A stretch of DNA of 64,000 nt from positions 1-64,000 of the forward strand of contig NZ_JSUM01000006.1 of assembly GCF_000772535.1 (NCBI RefSeq). Reading direction: 5' to 3'. A model generated the notes under the pieces. The model saw nothing but the letters and a program-made list of their open reading frames with translations, did not search any database and had not been told where the DNA came from. The DNA comes from Chelonobacter oris. GTDB lineage: Bacteria > Pseudomonadota > Gammaproteobacteria > Enterobacterales > Pasteurellaceae. The translations under genes were made by a program, and so were the position numbers. This document shows positions 1 to 10,142 of the stretch, piece after piece; position 1 is the stretch's first letter; the number at the start of each line of letters is the position of its first letter.

Positions 1-395
1 AATTAAAATAATAGCTTGCTGCGCAGTTTCCGCAATACCATTAAGCATAAACACTAGCCATTCTTCCCAATTTTGGGTATCTCTTACATTTTGTAGTAGG
101 GAGAAATATTGCCCTTTGTTACGATTAATATAGCGTGAGAGATATAAAATCGGTGTATCTAACTTTGGTATAAATCATCTTGTGTTGTAATAATATTTTC
201 AATCTCCGAACTTTCTTTTGCTTCTTGTAGAGGCAATGTACCCACCAAGATATTTTGGTTCGGCATTGTTTGTATAACCCCTTTTAACTCACCAAGTGCT
301 TGATGGGCAAAGTTGCTTGCTTTTAACACGGCCTTAGTTTCTAAATCATTCAAAAGAAATAAATCAGGAATTTGATAGATATCGCTATGGTTCAT
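1..395 (-). pseudogene. Fic family protein, core deleted (runs off left edge)
   Basis: Reading leftward from an ATG at 395 (preceded by AGGGGAG), about 78 residues match the Fic N-terminal domain: IYQIPDLFLL, then LETKAVLKA and the inhibitory-type helix SSEIENI. The frame stops at 159-161. From about 160 to 1 another frame reads DTPILYLSRYI and WEEWLVFML, the region that lies just after the catalytic loop in full-length Fic enzymes. The roughly 160 residues between, including the HPFxxGNGR AMP-transfer motif, are missing and the junction is out of frame. The product cannot AMPylate targets. The rest of the gene lies outside the window. Confidence 0.85.
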
Positions 396-453
396 AGCTC
401 CCCTCAATCGAATAGTAAGTCATTAATTTTATTTACTATCTATATCATCACTT

Positions 454-560
454 CATACGGAAACCGTTAATTCTTGTATACATTATAAAGTCATTCACAC
501 AAAATACAGATTTCTTGTGCATATTATCACAACGTGCACACAAAACTTAAATTTCTTGTG
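454..560. repeat. Three phased palindromic sites, 41 bp apart
   Basis: The motif TTCTTGT starts at 471, 512 and 553, exactly 41 bp apart. Two of the three units extend into a near palindrome: 496-519 and 537-560 both read CACACAAAA then eight variable bases then TTCTTGTG. The unit at 454-478 is weaker. Sites spaced by about four helical turns on one DNA face suit co-operative binding by a repressor dimer. They lie upstream of the broken fic gene (minus strand) and downstream of thrS, so autoregulation of the former fic operon is the simplest reading. Confidence 0.55.
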
Positions 561-570
561 TATATCATTA

Positions 571-598
571 AAAAAGACAAGCCAACGCTTGTCTTTTT
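571..598 (-). terminator. Rho-independent terminator after thrS
   Basis: AAAAAGACAAG, a six-base loop and CTTGTCTTTTT form an 11-bp stem with A and T tracts on both sides, so it can work in either direction. It sits 24 bp beyond the thrS stop codon. Confidence 0.8.
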
Positions 599-621
599 AT
601 ACTAACCTACACAAAGTGCGG

Positions 622-2553
622 TTATTCTTCGCCTAACAGCCTCAATTCTCTGCTTCTGACCTGATTTTTCAGGATTTGGCAGAATTCATCAATGGTGAAT
701 GTGCCGAGATCTTGCCCTTTACGGGTACGAACCGCCACTTTTCCGGCTTCGATCTCTTTATCGCCACACACTAACATATACGGCACACGACGTAAGGTAT
801 GTTCGCGAATTTTGAAACCGATTTTTTCATTGCGCAAATCAGATTTCACTCGTAAACCGGCATCGGAAAGTTGTTTCACAACATTTTGCACATATTCTGC
901 CTGCGAATCAGTGATATTCATTACCACCGCTTGCACCGGCGCTAACCATGACGGGAAGAATCCGGCATATTCTTCGGTGATAATGCCGATGAAGCGCTCA
1001 ATCGATCCTAAAATTGCACGATGAATCATCACCGGCACTCTGCGATCATTATCTTCTGCGACATAAGAAGCATTTAAACGTCCCGGTAATGCAAAGTCTA
1101 ACTGAATCGTGCCGCACTGCCATTCCCGATCTAAGCAGTCACGCAAAGCGAATTCGATTTTCGGCCCATAGAATGCGCCTTCGCCCTCTTGAATCTCAAA
1201 TTCCAAGCCGTTGTGTTTCAACGCATTTGCCAAGCCTTCTTCCGCTTTATCCCAAATTTCATCGGAACCAATTCGAGATTCAGGACGAGTTGATAATTTG
1301 ACTTGAATATTATTGAAGCCGAAAGTGCTGTAAATATCATAAACCATACGAATACAGGCGGTAACTTCACTTTCAACCTGATCTTCGGTACAAAAAATAT
1401 GCGCATCATCTTGGGTAAAGCCACGAACTCGCATTAAGCCGTGTAATGAGCCGGACGGTTCGTTACGGTGACAAGAGCCGAATTCCGCCATGCGTAACGG
1501 CAGATCGCGGTAAGATTTCAAGCCTTGATTAAAGATCTGAACGTGACCGGGGCAATTCATCGGCTTAATGGCGTATTCACGGTTTTCCGATGATGTGGTA
1601 AACATCAGATCAGCATAGTTTTGCCAATGTCCTGTTTTTTCCCACAACACCCGATCCATCATAAACGGCCCTTTCACTTCCTGATAATCGTACTCTTTCA
1701 GTTTGGTGCGTACAAAGGTTTCCAATTCACGGAAAATCGTCCAGCCGTCATTGTGCCAAAACACCATGCCCGGCGCCTCTTCCTGCATATGATATAAATC
1801 GAGCGCTTTGCCGATTTTGCGGTGATCCCGTTTTGCCGCTTCTTCCAGCCGTTGCAAATATGCCGATAATTGTTTTTTATCCGCCCACGCCGTGCCGTAA
1901 ATCCGCTGTAACATTTTGTTGTCGCTGTTACCGCGCCAATAGGCGCCCGCCACTTTTTGCAGTTTGAAATGGTGGCAAAATTTCATGTTCGGGACATGCG
2001 GGCCACGGCACATATCGATATATTCCTGATGATGATATAACGCCGGCGTGGCGGTTTTTTCAATATTTTCATCCAGAATCGCCAGTTTATACTCTTCACC
2101 GCGGTCTTTGAATGTGTCGTAAGCCTCTTGCCAGCTGACAACCTTTTTCACCACCTCATAATCGGTTTTCGCCAGTTCCTGCATTCTTTTTTCCAGCAGA
2201 TCCAAATCGTCTTGACTCAAAGTGCGGTCAAGATCCACGTCATAATAAAAGCCGTTGTCAATTGTCGGCCCGATTGCCATTTTCACGTTCGGGAATAATT
2301 GTTTAATGGCGTGTCCCAATAAATGGGCGCAAGAATGGCGGATAATTTCCAGACCGTCCTCATCTTTGGCGGTGATGATTTCAAGCGAGCTGTCTTCACT
2401 GATCAAATCAACGGCGTCTTTGCGCACGCCGTTCACCCGACCGGCAATCGTCGCTTTGGCAAGCCCCGCACCAATGCTTTGTGCAACGTCCATAACGGAA
2501 ACGGGGTGTTCGAATTGACGTTGAGAGCCGTCGGGTAAAGTAATAGTTGGCAT
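622..2553 (-). CDS. thrS: Threonine--tRNA ligase
   Basis: Charges tRNA-Thr with threonine in the cytoplasm and edits mis-charged serine. At 643 residues it has the usual length. Domains in order: TGS (about 1-62), the editing domain with HSCAH at 73-77 and CRGPH near 182, the class II catalytic core with MNCPGH (zinc cysteine) and the motif 3 stretch [11 protein letters not shown], and a C-terminal anticodon-binding domain. The ATG at 2553 follows AAGGATG with seven bases between. It is transcribed alone and ends at a strong hairpin. No operator mimic of tRNA-Thr was recognised in the 258-bp upstream gap. Confidence 0.98.
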   Translation of the reverse strand: MPTITLPDGSQRQFEHPVSVMDVAQSIGAGLAKATIAGRVNGVRKDAVDLISEDSSLEIITAKDEDGLEIIRHSCAHLLGHAIKQLFPNVKMAIGPTIDNGFYYDVDLDRTLSQDDLDLLEKRMQELAKTDYEVVKKVVSWQEAYDTFKDRGEEYKLAILDENIEKTATPALYHHQEYIDMCRGPHVPNMKFCHHFKLQKVAGAYWRGNSDNKMLQRIYGTAWADKKQLSAYLQRLEEAAKRDHRKIGKALDLYHMQEEAPGMVFWHNDGWTIFRELETFVRTKLKEYDYQEVKGPFMMDRVLWEKTGHWQNYADLMFTTSSENREYAIKPMNCPGHVQIFNQGLKSYRDLPLRMAEFGSCHRNEPSGSLHGLMRVRGFTQDDAHIFCTEDQVESEVTACIRMVYDIYSTFGFNNIQVKLSTRPESRIGSDEIWDKAEEGLANALKHNGLEFEIQEGEGAFYGPKIEFALRDCLDREWQCGTIQLDFALPGRLNASYVAEDNDRRVPVMIHRAILGSIERFIGIITEEYAGFFPSWLAPVQAVVMNITDSQAEYVQNVVKQLSDAGLRVKSDLRNEKIGFKIREHTLRRVPYMLVCGDKEIEAGKVAVRTRKGQDLGTFTIDEFCQILKNQVRSRELRLLGEE

Positions 2554-2814
2554 AATTCATCCTTTTACAGTGGTAACCCATACGCAAGGCTACTTGTTCT
2601 AAATTAAAATGTTAATGGTGTTTGTCAAATCCGTTTATCTTTCGCACCTACTCTGTGCAAAAAATCGGGCTGGTATTTTAGCATGAAAAAACCATGAATT
2701 AACCTTTAATCTCGGCAATCGCAACGAAACCGTCAAACTTTGACCCAAATCACAGTAAAATCAAGTCGTTCCGACTAAGATAGGATTACAGGCGACTTTA
2801 TTAGGAGTGACATG

Positions 2815-3672
2815 ATGTGGAAAGCAATCTCTCAGCTGTTGGCTGAACAATTCGGTTCTTACTACACGATAAAATCCAAAACGCCTGTTGAAGACGGGGA
2901 AATGCATCAGGCATGGATTATTGACGACGGTAAAATCCCTGTTTTTGTCAAAATCAACGATAAATCCTACCGTTCGCTGTTTCGCACGGAAGCGGATCAA
3001 CTGGCGCTGCTGGCAAAGAGCGGTACATTGCGGGTGCCGCGGGTTTACGGTGTCGGCTGCGCCGAAAACAGCTGTTTTATCCTGATGGAATCTTTGTCGT
3101 TAACCGCCGTGCCGCAAAGCAAAATGGCGGAATTGGGCGCACAACTGGCGGCCTTGCACACCTGCGGCAGCAATCAAGAATACGGTTTCGACTATGATAC
3201 CTGGCTCGGCCCGGTTTATCAGCCCAACGCTTGGTCGAAAAACTGGTCGAATTTCTTCAGTGAAAACCGTATCGGCTGGCAACTGCAACTGTGCAAAGAG
3301 AAAAACATTCATTTCGGTCGTTTTGAGGATATTATCTCTTCGGTTACTTTTCATCTGGCAAAATACCAGCCTGTACCTGCCCTCCTGCACGGCGCGTTTT
3401 ACTATAAACATATCGGCATCAGTGATAATGAAATCGTGGTGTTTGATCCCGCCTGTTATTGGGGCGATGCCGAATGCGATCTGGCGCTTGCCGAACTGTT
3501 TTATGATCTGCCGGCCGAATTTTATCAAGCCTATAACGGCATTAATCCGATCGATAAAGGCTATCGACAACGCAAAACACTTTATCAGCTGTACTATCTG
3601 CTTAATTTCAGCCACCGCTTTGGCGGCGATTACATTAAGCGTGCGGCAGATATTATTGAATTACTGAATTAA
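2815..3672 (+). CDS. Fructosamine kinase family protein, catalytic motif altered
   Basis: Belongs to the fructosamine/ketosamine-3-kinase family (YniA-like, aminoglycoside-phosphotransferase fold), whose members phosphorylate sugar-amine adducts on proteins for deglycation. Family signatures present: GEMHQAWIIDD near residue 25, and FDPACYWGDAECDLALAELF near 207-226. The expected catalytic loop HGDLWxGN is instead HGAFYYKH at about 192-199, so the catalytic aspartate and the metal-binding asparagine are both missing. Of two adjacent ATGs (2812, 2815) the second matches the family start MWK and lies seven bases after AGGAG. It precedes hxpB by 28 bp and is probably cotranscribed with it. It may be inactive or have a changed role. 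Confidence 0.85.
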   Translation: MWKAISQLLAEQFGSYYTIKSKTPVEDGEMHQAWIIDDGKIPVFVKINDKSYRSLFRTEADQLALLAKSGTLRVPRVYGVGCAENSCFILMESLSLTAVPQSKMAELGAQLAALHTCGSNQEYGFDYDTWLGPVYQPNAWSKNWSNFFSENRIGWQLQLCKEKNIHFGRFEDIISSVTFHLAKYQPVPALLHGAFYYKHIGISDNEIVVFDPACYWGDAECDLALAELFYDLPAEFYQAYNGINPIDKGYRQRKTLYQLYYLLNFSHRFGGDYIKRAADIIELLN

Positions 3673-3700
3673 ATTAAGGAAAAAAGGAAAAAAAGAAAAT

Positions 3701-4369
3701 ATGACAATAAGTGCGGTTATTTTTGATATGGACGGTGTCCTGATTGATTCGGAGCCGTTGTGGCAGCACGCCGCAATCGAATATTTCAATCGTCTCGGTT
3801 TGTCCGTCACTGCCGCTGATATGCAGCAGATGACCGGCGTACCGGCCGATGACGTTGTGCGACACTTATACCGAAGATATGGTGCCGCCCCCCTGTCCGT
3901 TGAAGAAGCAACCGAGCAATACCACCAAGCGGCGACCGCACTTATTCTGCAACGGCAGCCGTTATTTCCCGGCGTGAAACCATTGTTGGCACGCTTGGCG
4001 CAACGAAACGTTAAAATGGCGATTGCGTCTGCCTCACCGTTATATTTATTGGAAAGCATCACGCAAAAGTGTGGTATCCGCCACTATTTTTCGGCGATTG
4101 CATCCGCCACCGAACTGCATTATAACAAGCCGCACCCGGCGGTTTACTTGCATGCCGCCGACTTATTGGGGGTTGAACCGCACTTTGCGGTCGGTATCGA
4201 AGATTCCGTCACCGGCATGACCGCAGTCAAAGCGGCCTCGATGTGCTGTATCGTGCTGCCGTCAGCTGCAGAAGAACATGATCCGCGTTGGGCGCTTGCG
4301 GATTACAAATGCCGTTCGCTTGAGGACATTGACGAGGCATTTTTGGATCGGTTAATCCAACACCGATAA
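3701..4369 (+). CDS. hxpB: HAD-IA sugar phosphatase, hexitol phosphatase B type (YniC)
   Basis: Haloacid-dehalogenase phosphatase, 222 residues, probably hydrolysing 2-deoxyglucose-6-phosphate or hexitol phosphates. All four motifs are visible: FDMDGVLIDSE (nucleophile D9, acid D11), the Ser of IASASP, the Lys of NKPHPAVYL and the acidic GIEDS. The cap domain lies between motifs I and II. An uptake signal (AAGTGCGGT) is embedded at codons 4-6, forming part of the start region. It follows the fructosamine-kinase-like gene, the same order as yniA/yniC partners. Its 3' end overlaps the convergent metR by 18 bp. Confidence 0.9.
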   Translation: MTISAVIFDMDGVLIDSEPLWQHAAIEYFNRLGLSVTAADMQQMTGVPADDVVRHLYRRYGAAPLSVEEATEQYHQAATALILQRQPLFPGVKPLLARLAQRNVKMAIASASPLYLLESITQKCGIRHYFSAIASATELHYNKPHPAVYLHAADLLGVEPHFAVGIEDSVTGMTAVKAASMCCIVLPSAAEEHDPRWALADYKCRSLEDIDEAFLDRLIQHR

Positions 4370-5278
4370 TCCCGGCAGGGTAGAAAAACTTTGTGATTTC
4401 ACCGTATGGTAGAAATCCTGCACGAATGCCGTGTTGACATCCGTTTCGCGTACCGCCGCATAAAGCTGGCTTTGCAGGCTGTTTTCCGTAATTTTGCGTG
4501 CCACGACATAGCCCCGCTCCAAATACGGCAACACCGCCCAATACGGCAATGCCGCCACCCCGCGTTTACTGGCGACCAGCTGGATAATCGCAATCGTCAG
4601 TTCACTGGTTCGCCGTGCCGGATTAATGCCTTGCGGATGCAGCACTTTGCGCAATAAATCCAGCATATCGTCAGGCACAGGATAGGTAATCAGCGTTTCG
4701 TCGACGAAATCCGCCGCCTGCCACACCGGCTTGTTCGCCAATCGATGATCTTTAGAGCAAATACCGACCATTTCATAGGCAAAGAGCGGTTGATGGACAA
4801 TGCCTGCGGTCTCTTCCACTTCCGAAACAATCGCCCAATCGGCACGGTGAGTCAGCAGCAAGCCGATCGCATCGGTATGAAAGCCCGATACGATATCCAG
4901 CTCCACCAACGGCCAATTTTGGCGAAATGAATCCATCGCCGGCATCAGCCAGTCAAAGCAGGTATGGCACTCTACAGCAATCCGCAGCTGCCCGGCATCC
5001 CCCTCTTTCACCCGCACCAAATCCAGTTCCGCTTCAATCACTTTCGGCAAAATATCGTGTGCCAGTTTGATCAAGCGCTCGCCTGCGGCGGTAAAATGCA
5101 AGGGCTGGGTTTTGCGCTCAAACAGGGTTAAACCGTATTGCTCTTCCAGTAATTTAATTTGGTGGGAAAGAGCGGATTGTGTCAAATAGATGCGTTTTGC
5201 CGCCAAAGAGACGCTGCCGGTCTCTTTCAAGGCGATTAATGTTTTCAGGTGGCGAAGTTCTAAAAATATCGGCTTCAT
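4352..5278 (-). CDS. metR: LysR-type regulator of methionine genes
   Basis: LysR-type activator, 308 residues, which in enterobacteria responds to homocysteine and activates metE and other methionine genes. N-terminal winged helix-turn-helix at about 7-65 (LTQSALSHQIKLLEEQYG), then a substrate-binding domain containing RIAVECHTCFDWLMPAMDSF, closely like E. coli MetR IAIECHSCIQWL. It is divergent from metE with a 130-bp shared control region, the classical metR-metE arrangement. Its stop lies inside the convergent hxpB end. Confidence 0.95.
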   Translation of the reverse strand: MKPIFLELRHLKTLIALKETGSVSLAAKRIYLTQSALSHQIKLLEEQYGLTLFERKTQPLHFTAAGERLIKLAHDILPKVIEAELDLVRVKEGDAGQLRIAVECHTCFDWLMPAMDSFRQNWPLVELDIVSGFHTDAIGLLLTHRADWAIVSEVEETAGIVHQPLFAYEMVGICSKDHRLANKPVWQAADFVDETLITYPVPDDMLDLLRKVLHPQGINPARRTSELTIAIIQLVASKRGVAALPYWAVLPYLERGYVVARKITENSLQSQLYAAVRETDVNTAFVQDFYHTVKSQSFSTLPGLSVLD

Positions 5279-5408
5279 TAAAATTATTCATCATCTTTGT
5301 GAAAATTATTAGCTTGCATAATACACCAAAATCCTTCATTCTGCATCACAGATAGCCATTTAGACGGCTATTTAAAATTAAATAAATTTGACTAATTGGG
5401 AGAATAAC
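5279..5408. promoter_or_regulatory. metR-metE divergent control region with palindrome
   Basis: The shared intergenic region carries ATAGCC (5352-5357), eight bases and GGCTAT (5366-5371), a small inverted repeat. The internal AGACGGCT differs by one base from a MetJ met-box (AGACGTCT). No convincing MetR site (TGAA, five bases, TTCA) was found, so assignment to MetJ or MetR is open. Confidence 0.35.
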
Positions 5409-7673
5409 ATGACGACTTTTCATCTATCAGGCTTTCCTCGCGTCGGTGCCAAACGTGAATTAAAATTTGCTCAAGAGCGCTACTGGCGTAAAGAACTGGC
5501 TGAACAAGATTTATTGGACATCGCCAAAGCCCTGCGTGAAAAAAATTGGAAGCACCAGGCTGCCGCCAATGCCGATTATGTTGCCGTTGCCGATTTCACT
5601 TTCTACGATCATATCTTGGATCTGCAAGTGGCGACCGGCGCTATCCCGACACGCTTCGGTTTCGACAGCGCCACGCTGACACTAGAGCAATTCTTCCAAT
5701 TAGCTCGGGGTAATGCGCAACAACACGCCATTGAAATGACCAAATGGTTCGACACCAACTATCACTATTTAGTCCCTGAATTCCACAAAAATACCGAATT
5801 CAAAGCCAATCCGGCGCACTATGTGCAGCAACTGCAAGAAGCGCAAGCCTTGGGTTTGAAAGCCAAACCGACCATTGTCGGCCCGATTACCTTTCTGTGG
5901 CTGGGAAAAGAAAAAGGCAAAGAAGCCTTTAACCGTTTGGAGCTGCTGGAAAAATTAGTACCGGTTTATGCAGAAATCCTGACCGCACTTGTACAAGCCG
6001 GCGCCGAATGGATTCAAATCGACGAGCCCGCACTGACGGTTGATCTGCCTGCCGAATGGGTTGCCGTTTTCAAACCGACTTATGAAAAACTCGCTAAAGT
6101 ACAAGCCAACCTGCTGTTGGCAACCTATTTCGGTTCGGTTGCCGAACATGCCGATTTGCTGAAAAGTTTGCCGGTTGACGGCTTGCACATTGATCTGGTG
6201 CGTGCGCCACAGCAATTAACCGCTTTTGAAGATTATCAAAAAATATTGTCTGTCGGCATCATCGACGGGCGTAATATCTGGCGTGCCAACCTGAACCGTA
6301 TTTTAGACGTGGTTGAGCCGTTAAAAGCCAAACTGGGCGAAAAATTGTGGATCGCACCAAGCTGTTCACTATTACACACTCCTTTTGATCTGGCAGTGGA
6401 AACCCAATTAGACAAAGATCTCTACTCTTGGTTAGCGTTCAGTCTGCAAAAAATTCAAGAATTAAACGTGGTTAAACAAGCGTTAAACCACGGTCGTGAC
6501 AGCGTACAGGCGGATCTTACCGCCAGCCAAGCCGCGGCCGATGCCCGCGCCGCTTCCAACGTGATCCACCGCCCTGAAGTAGCGGCACGTTTGGCCTCTC
6601 TACCGGCCAATGCCGATCAGCGCCAATCACCGTTTGCCGAGCGGATCAAATTACAACAAGAATGGCTAAAATTGCCGTTGCTGCCGACGACCAATATCGG
6701 TTCATTCCCGCAAACCACGGAAATCCGCCATGCCCGTGCCAGCTTCAAAAAAGGAGCGATTTCGGCCGCAGAATATGAAGCCGCCATGAAAAAAGAGATC
6801 GCCTATGTGGTCGAACAACAAGAAAAACTGGATCTGGACGTGTTGGTGCACGGCGAAGCGGAACGCAACGACATGGTGGAATATTTCGGCGAATTGCTTG
6901 ACGGTTTTGCCTTTACTAAATTCGGTTGGGTACAAAGCTACGGCAGCCGCTGTGTGAAACCGCCGGTGATCTTCGGTGATGTCGTGCGTCCTAACCCGAT
7001 GACGGTCGCTTGGTCCACTTATGCACAAAGCCTGACCGAAAAACCGATGAAAGGCATGTTGACCGGTCCGGTAACCATTCTGCAATGGTCTTTTGTGCGC
7101 AACGATATTGAACGCGCCACCGTGTGTAAACAAATTGCATTGGCATTAAATGATGAAGTATTGGATTTAGAAAAAGCCGGCATCAAAATTATCCAAATCG
7201 ATGAACCGGCGATTCGTGAAGGTTTACCGTTGAAACGTGCCGATTGGCAGAATTATCTGGCTTGGGCGACCGAAGCATTCCGTCTGTCTTCTTTCGGCGC
7301 GGAAGATTCAACCCAAATCCACACCCATATGTGCTATTCCGAGTTCAACGATATTCTGCCGGCAATCGCAGGCATGGACGCCGATGTCATCACGATTGAA
7401 ACTTCCCGTTCCGATATGGAGTTATTGACGGCGTTTGGCGATTTCAAATACCCGAACGAAATCGGCCCCGGCGTTTATGACATTCACAGCCCGCGTGTGC
7501 CGGCAGCGAGTGAAATCGAACATTTGCTGCGTAAAGCACTTGATGTGATTCCTGCCGAACGTTTGTGGGTGAATCCGGATTGCGGCTTGAAAACCCGTGC
7601 TTGGCCGGAAACCCACGCCGCACTGGAAGTCATGGTCAATGTGACCAAAAAGTTACGTGCCGAACTGAACTAA
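5409..7673 (+). CDS. metE: Cobalamin-independent methionine synthase
   Basis: 5-methyltetrahydropteroyltriglutamate--homocysteine methyltransferase, the last step of methionine synthesis without vitamin B12. It has 754 residues, normal length. The N-terminal barrel starts [16 protein letters not shown]. The C-terminal catalytic barrel holds the zinc ligands in [10 protein letters not shown] (His, Cys) and [11 protein letters not shown] (Cys). The ATG at 5409 is chosen over an in-frame ATG at 5388 because GGGAG lies six bases before it and the protein then begins MTTFHLSGF as in the family. Divergent from metR, and followed by a strong terminator. Confidence 0.98.
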   Translation: MTTFHLSGFPRVGAKRELKFAQERYWRKELAEQDLLDIAKALREKNWKHQAAANADYVAVADFTFYDHILDLQVATGAIPTRFGFDSATLTLEQFFQLARGNAQQHAIEMTKWFDTNYHYLVPEFHKNTEFKANPAHYVQQLQEAQALGLKAKPTIVGPITFLWLGKEKGKEAFNRLELLEKLVPVYAEILTALVQAGAEWIQIDEPALTVDLPAEWVAVFKPTYEKLAKVQANLLLATYFGSVAEHADLLKSLPVDGLHIDLVRAPQQLTAFEDYQKILSVGIIDGRNIWRANLNRILDVVEPLKAKLGEKLWIAPSCSLLHTPFDLAVETQLDKDLYSWLAFSLQKIQELNVVKQALNHGRDSVQADLTASQAAADARAASNVIHRPEVAARLASLPANADQRQSPFAERIKLQQEWLKLPLLPTTNIGSFPQTTEIRHARASFKKGAISAAEYEAAMKKEIAYVVEQQEKLDLDVLVHGEAERNDMVEYFGELLDGFAFTKFGWVQSYGSRCVKPPVIFGDVVRPNPMTVAWSTYAQSLTEKPMKGMLTGPVTILQWSFVRNDIERATVCKQIALALNDEVLDLEKAGIKIIQIDEPAIREGLPLKRADWQNYLAWATEAFRLSSFGAEDSTQIHTHMCYSEFNDILPAIAGMDADVITIETSRSDMELLTAFGDFKYPNEIGPGVYDIHSPRVPAASEIEHLLRKALDVIPAERLWVNPDCGLKTRAWPETHAALEVMVNVTKKLRAELN

Positions 7674-7694
7674 GCAAACCGCACTTTCCAACAG

Positions 7695-7722
7695 AAAACG
7701 CGCCGACAAGGCGCGTTTTTAT
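7695..7722 (+). terminator. Terminator after metE
   Basis: AAAACGCGCC, loop GACAA and GGCGCGTTTT form a 10-bp stem continuing into T residues, 22 bp after the metE stop. It is flanked by an inverted pair of uptake signals (7679-7687 and 7735-7743). Confidence 0.9.
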
Positions 7723-7747
7723 TGTTCACCGTTCAAGTGCGGTCAAT

Positions 7748-8449
7748 TCAGTTTTCGTACTCAAAAACCCGCTCTTCCGTTTCCCGCACATCTTCCCCTT
7801 TCAGGTAATAATAGATAAACTCACAGATATTTTGACAACGATCACCGATACGCTCGATCGCACGGGCGGCCAGAATTGCCGTTAACAAACTGTCCACACT
7901 GTCAGCTCGGGTTTTCATACCGATTTTGGCATCGGTAATAATTTCTTGATAACGACTGTCAATTTTAATATCACGGGCATAAACATTTTTTGCCTCTTCC
8001 AGACTCATGCTGGAAAAAGCCCTTAACGTATCATGCAGCATGGCAATCGCATCTTGTGCCATCACATCAATCTTATCCTGTAGCGTTTTTTCAATGGTTA
8101 CATCGTCATGCAGGGTGGTTTGGCTCATTTTATCCACCGAATCGCCGATACGTTCCAGTTCCGAGGCGACTTTCAGAATTGTAATGATAAACCGCAAATC
8201 GTCCGCCAACGGCTGACGACGGGCAATCAGCGTTACACAGGCTTCGTCCACCGCCACTTCCATTGAATTGACCTGTTGATCCCCTTCCACAACCGCACGC
8301 GCACTAACCTCCGAATTCCCTTTCATCACCAGCAAAGCGTCATGCAACTGTTTTTGCACCAGGCTTCCCATGGTCAACAGCAGTGATAACAGATGATTCA
8401 AATCACGATCATACTGTTTCATAATGTGTTTTTTTTCATTTAACGTCAT
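7748..8449 (-). CDS. phoU: Phosphate signalling protein PhoU
   Basis: Negative regulator linking the PstSCAB phosphate transporter to the PhoR/PhoB two-component system. 233 residues, two PhoU three-helix repeats, with the repeat motifs ERIGDSVDKM near 105 and IERIGDRCQNI near 205. The ATG at 8449 is six bases after AGGAG and gives an N-terminus (NEKKHIMKQYDRDL) that aligns with E. coli PhoU. It is the last gene of the pst operon, 12 bp after pstB. Confidence 0.97.
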   Translation of the reverse strand: MTLNEKKHIMKQYDRDLNHLLSLLLTMGSLVQKQLHDALLVMKGNSEVSARAVVEGDQQVNSMEVAVDEACVTLIARRQPLADDLRFIITILKVASELERIGDSVDKMSQTTLHDDVTIEKTLQDKIDVMAQDAIAMLHDTLRAFSSMSLEEAKNVYARDIKIDSRYQEIITDAKIGMKTRADSVDSLLTAILAARAIERIGDRCQNICEFIYYYLKGEDVRETEERVFEYEN

Positions 8450-8461
8450 TTTTTTCTCCTC

Positions 8462-9250
8462 TTAACCGAAACGGCCAGTGATGTAATCCGCCGTGCGGCT
8501 GTCTTTCGGGCGGTTGAACATCATTTCCGTTTCGCCGTGTTCAATAATATCGCCCAAATACATAAACACCGTGTAATCGGAACAGCGTGCCGCCTGCTGC
8601 ATATTGTGCGTGACGATCACCACGGTATAATCTTTTTTCAATTCCAAAATCAGATCTTCAATCATACCGGTTGAAATCGGATCAAGTGCCGAACACGGCT
8701 CATCAAGCAACAGCACCTCCGGTTTAATCGCTATGCCTCGAGCAATACACAGGCGCTGTTGCTGTCCGCCCGACAGGCTGTAACCGCTCTTGTGCAGTTT
8801 ATCTTTGGTTTCGTTCCAAAGTGCGGCTTTGCTTAACGCCCATTGCACCCGTTCGTCCATTTCCGGTTTGGACAGTTTCTCAAAAAGTCGCACGCCAAAT
8901 GCAATGTTGTCGTAAATCGACATCGGAAACGGCGTCGGCTTTTGGAACACCATGCCGACTTTGGCGCGCAACAGCGAAATATCTTTTTTACTGCTGATAA
9001 TCTCTTCTCCGTCCAGAAAAATCTGCCCTTCCGCCCGTTGTTCAGGATACAAGGCATACATTTTGTTAAAAGTGCGCAATAAAGTGGATTTGCCGCAACC
9101 CGACGGCCCGATAAACGCCGTGACTTGATTGGCTTCAATATCCAGATTCAGATTTTTCAAGGCATGAAAGTCGCTGTAGTAAAAATTTAAGTCTTTGACT
9201 TCAATAATTTTTCTCTTCGGCTCGGCTTTAGTCAAATCAATCATACTCAT
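8462..9250 (-). CDS. pstB: Phosphate ABC transporter ATP-binding protein
   Basis: ATPase of the high-affinity phosphate importer, at the cytoplasmic face of PstCA. 262 residues. Walker [10 protein letters not shown] near 49, Q-loop in [16 protein letters not shown], signature [14 protein letters not shown] near 155 and Walker [14 protein letters not shown] near 178. It lies between pstA (10 bp upstream) and phoU, the standard order. An ATG two codons downstream is an alternative start. Confidence 0.98.
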   Translation of the reverse strand: MSMIDLTKAEPKRKIIEVKDLNFYYSDFHALKNLNLDIEANQVTAFIGPSGCGKSTLLRTFNKMYALYPEQRAEGQIFLDGEEIISSKKDISLLRAKVGMVFQKPTPFPMSIYDNIAFGVRLFEKLSKPEMDERVQWALSKAALWNETKDKLHKSGYSLSGGQQQRLCIARGIAIKPEVLLLDEPCSALDPISTGMIEDLILELKKDYTVVIVTHNMQQAARCSDYTVFMYLGDIIEHGETEMMFNRPKDSRTADYITGRFG

Positions 9251-9260
9251 CGGTTATTCC

Positions 9261-10142
9261 TTACTTCTTCTCTTTATTTTTAAACACGACACGTGCCAAA
9301 ATGTTCAGTAACAAGACGGCGAATGTGATAATCAACACCCCTGTCCATGCCAATTCCTGCCAGTTGGTGAACGGGCTGGAAGCGAATTTGTAAATGGTCA
9401 TCGGCAAGCTCGCCATCGGCTTGCCCATGTCCAGACTCCAGAATTGGTTCGAAAGTGCGGTAAACATCAACGGTGCGGTTTCGCCGGCAATTCGGGCGAC
9501 ACTCAACAACACGCCGGTGATCACCCCTGCGGTGGAGGCTCGCAAGGTGATCGACAAAATCATTTTCCATTTCGGCGTTCCCAACGCATAAGCCGCTTCC
9601 CTCAAATTGTTCGGAATCAGATTCAACATATTTTCCGTCGTTCGGATCACAATCGGAATTTGCAACAACGCCAACGCTACCACCCCTGCCCAACCGGAAA
9701 AATTGCCGACCGGCGCCACAAACAAAACATACACAAACAGCCCGATAACAATTGACGGCGCAGACAAGAGAATGTCGTTAACAAAGCGCATACCTTCCGC
9801 CAGCCACGATTTTTTGCCGTATTCCGCCAAATAAATCCCCACCAGAACCCCTAACGGCGTGCCGATAAAAGTAGCAAAAATAACCATCATCAGGCTGCCG
9901 ACAATCGCATTCGCCAATCCGCCGACTTCGGCATTCGGTGCCGGCGTCATTTCAAAGAAGACGTCCGCTGATAAGCCGGCAACACCTTTTTGTAACGTGG
10001 TAAACAAAATCCAGACCAGCCAGATTAAGCCGAACACCATTGCCAGCATCGCAGTGAAAATAGCAATGTTATTGATGATCCGGCGTTTGTTCTGCAACCG
10101 CACTTTGCGCTTTTCGTCATTATTCCGCCTTGACATCGCCAT
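9261..10142 (-). CDS. pstA: Phosphate ABC transporter permease PstA
   Basis: Inner-membrane subunit of the phosphate importer, 293 residues with six predicted membrane spans. The first follows a basic N-terminus ([17 protein letters not shown]). The ABC-permease EAA loop reads [20 protein letters not shown]. Its start codon overlaps the pstC stop by one base (TAATG), indicating translational coupling. Confidence 0.97.
   Translation of the reverse strand: MAMSRRNNDEKRKVRLQNKRRIINNIAIFTAMLAMVFGLIWLVWILFTTLQKGVAGLSADVFFEMTPAPNAEVGGLANAIVGSLMMVIFATFIGTPLGVLVGIYLAEYGKKSWLAEGMRFVNDILLSAPSIVIGLFVYVLFVAPVGNFSGWAGVVALALLQIPIVIRTTENMLNLIPNNLREAAYALGTPKWKMILSITLRASTAGVITGVLLSVARIAGETAPLMFTALSNQFWSLDMGKPMASLPMTIYKFASSPFTNWQELAWTGVLIITFAVLLLNILARVVFKNKEKK

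Noticed and set aside
5279-5408. A riboswitch (SAM or cobalamin) upstream of metE
   Set aside because: The gap is only 130 bp and lacks the conserved core of either class; only a small palindrome is present.
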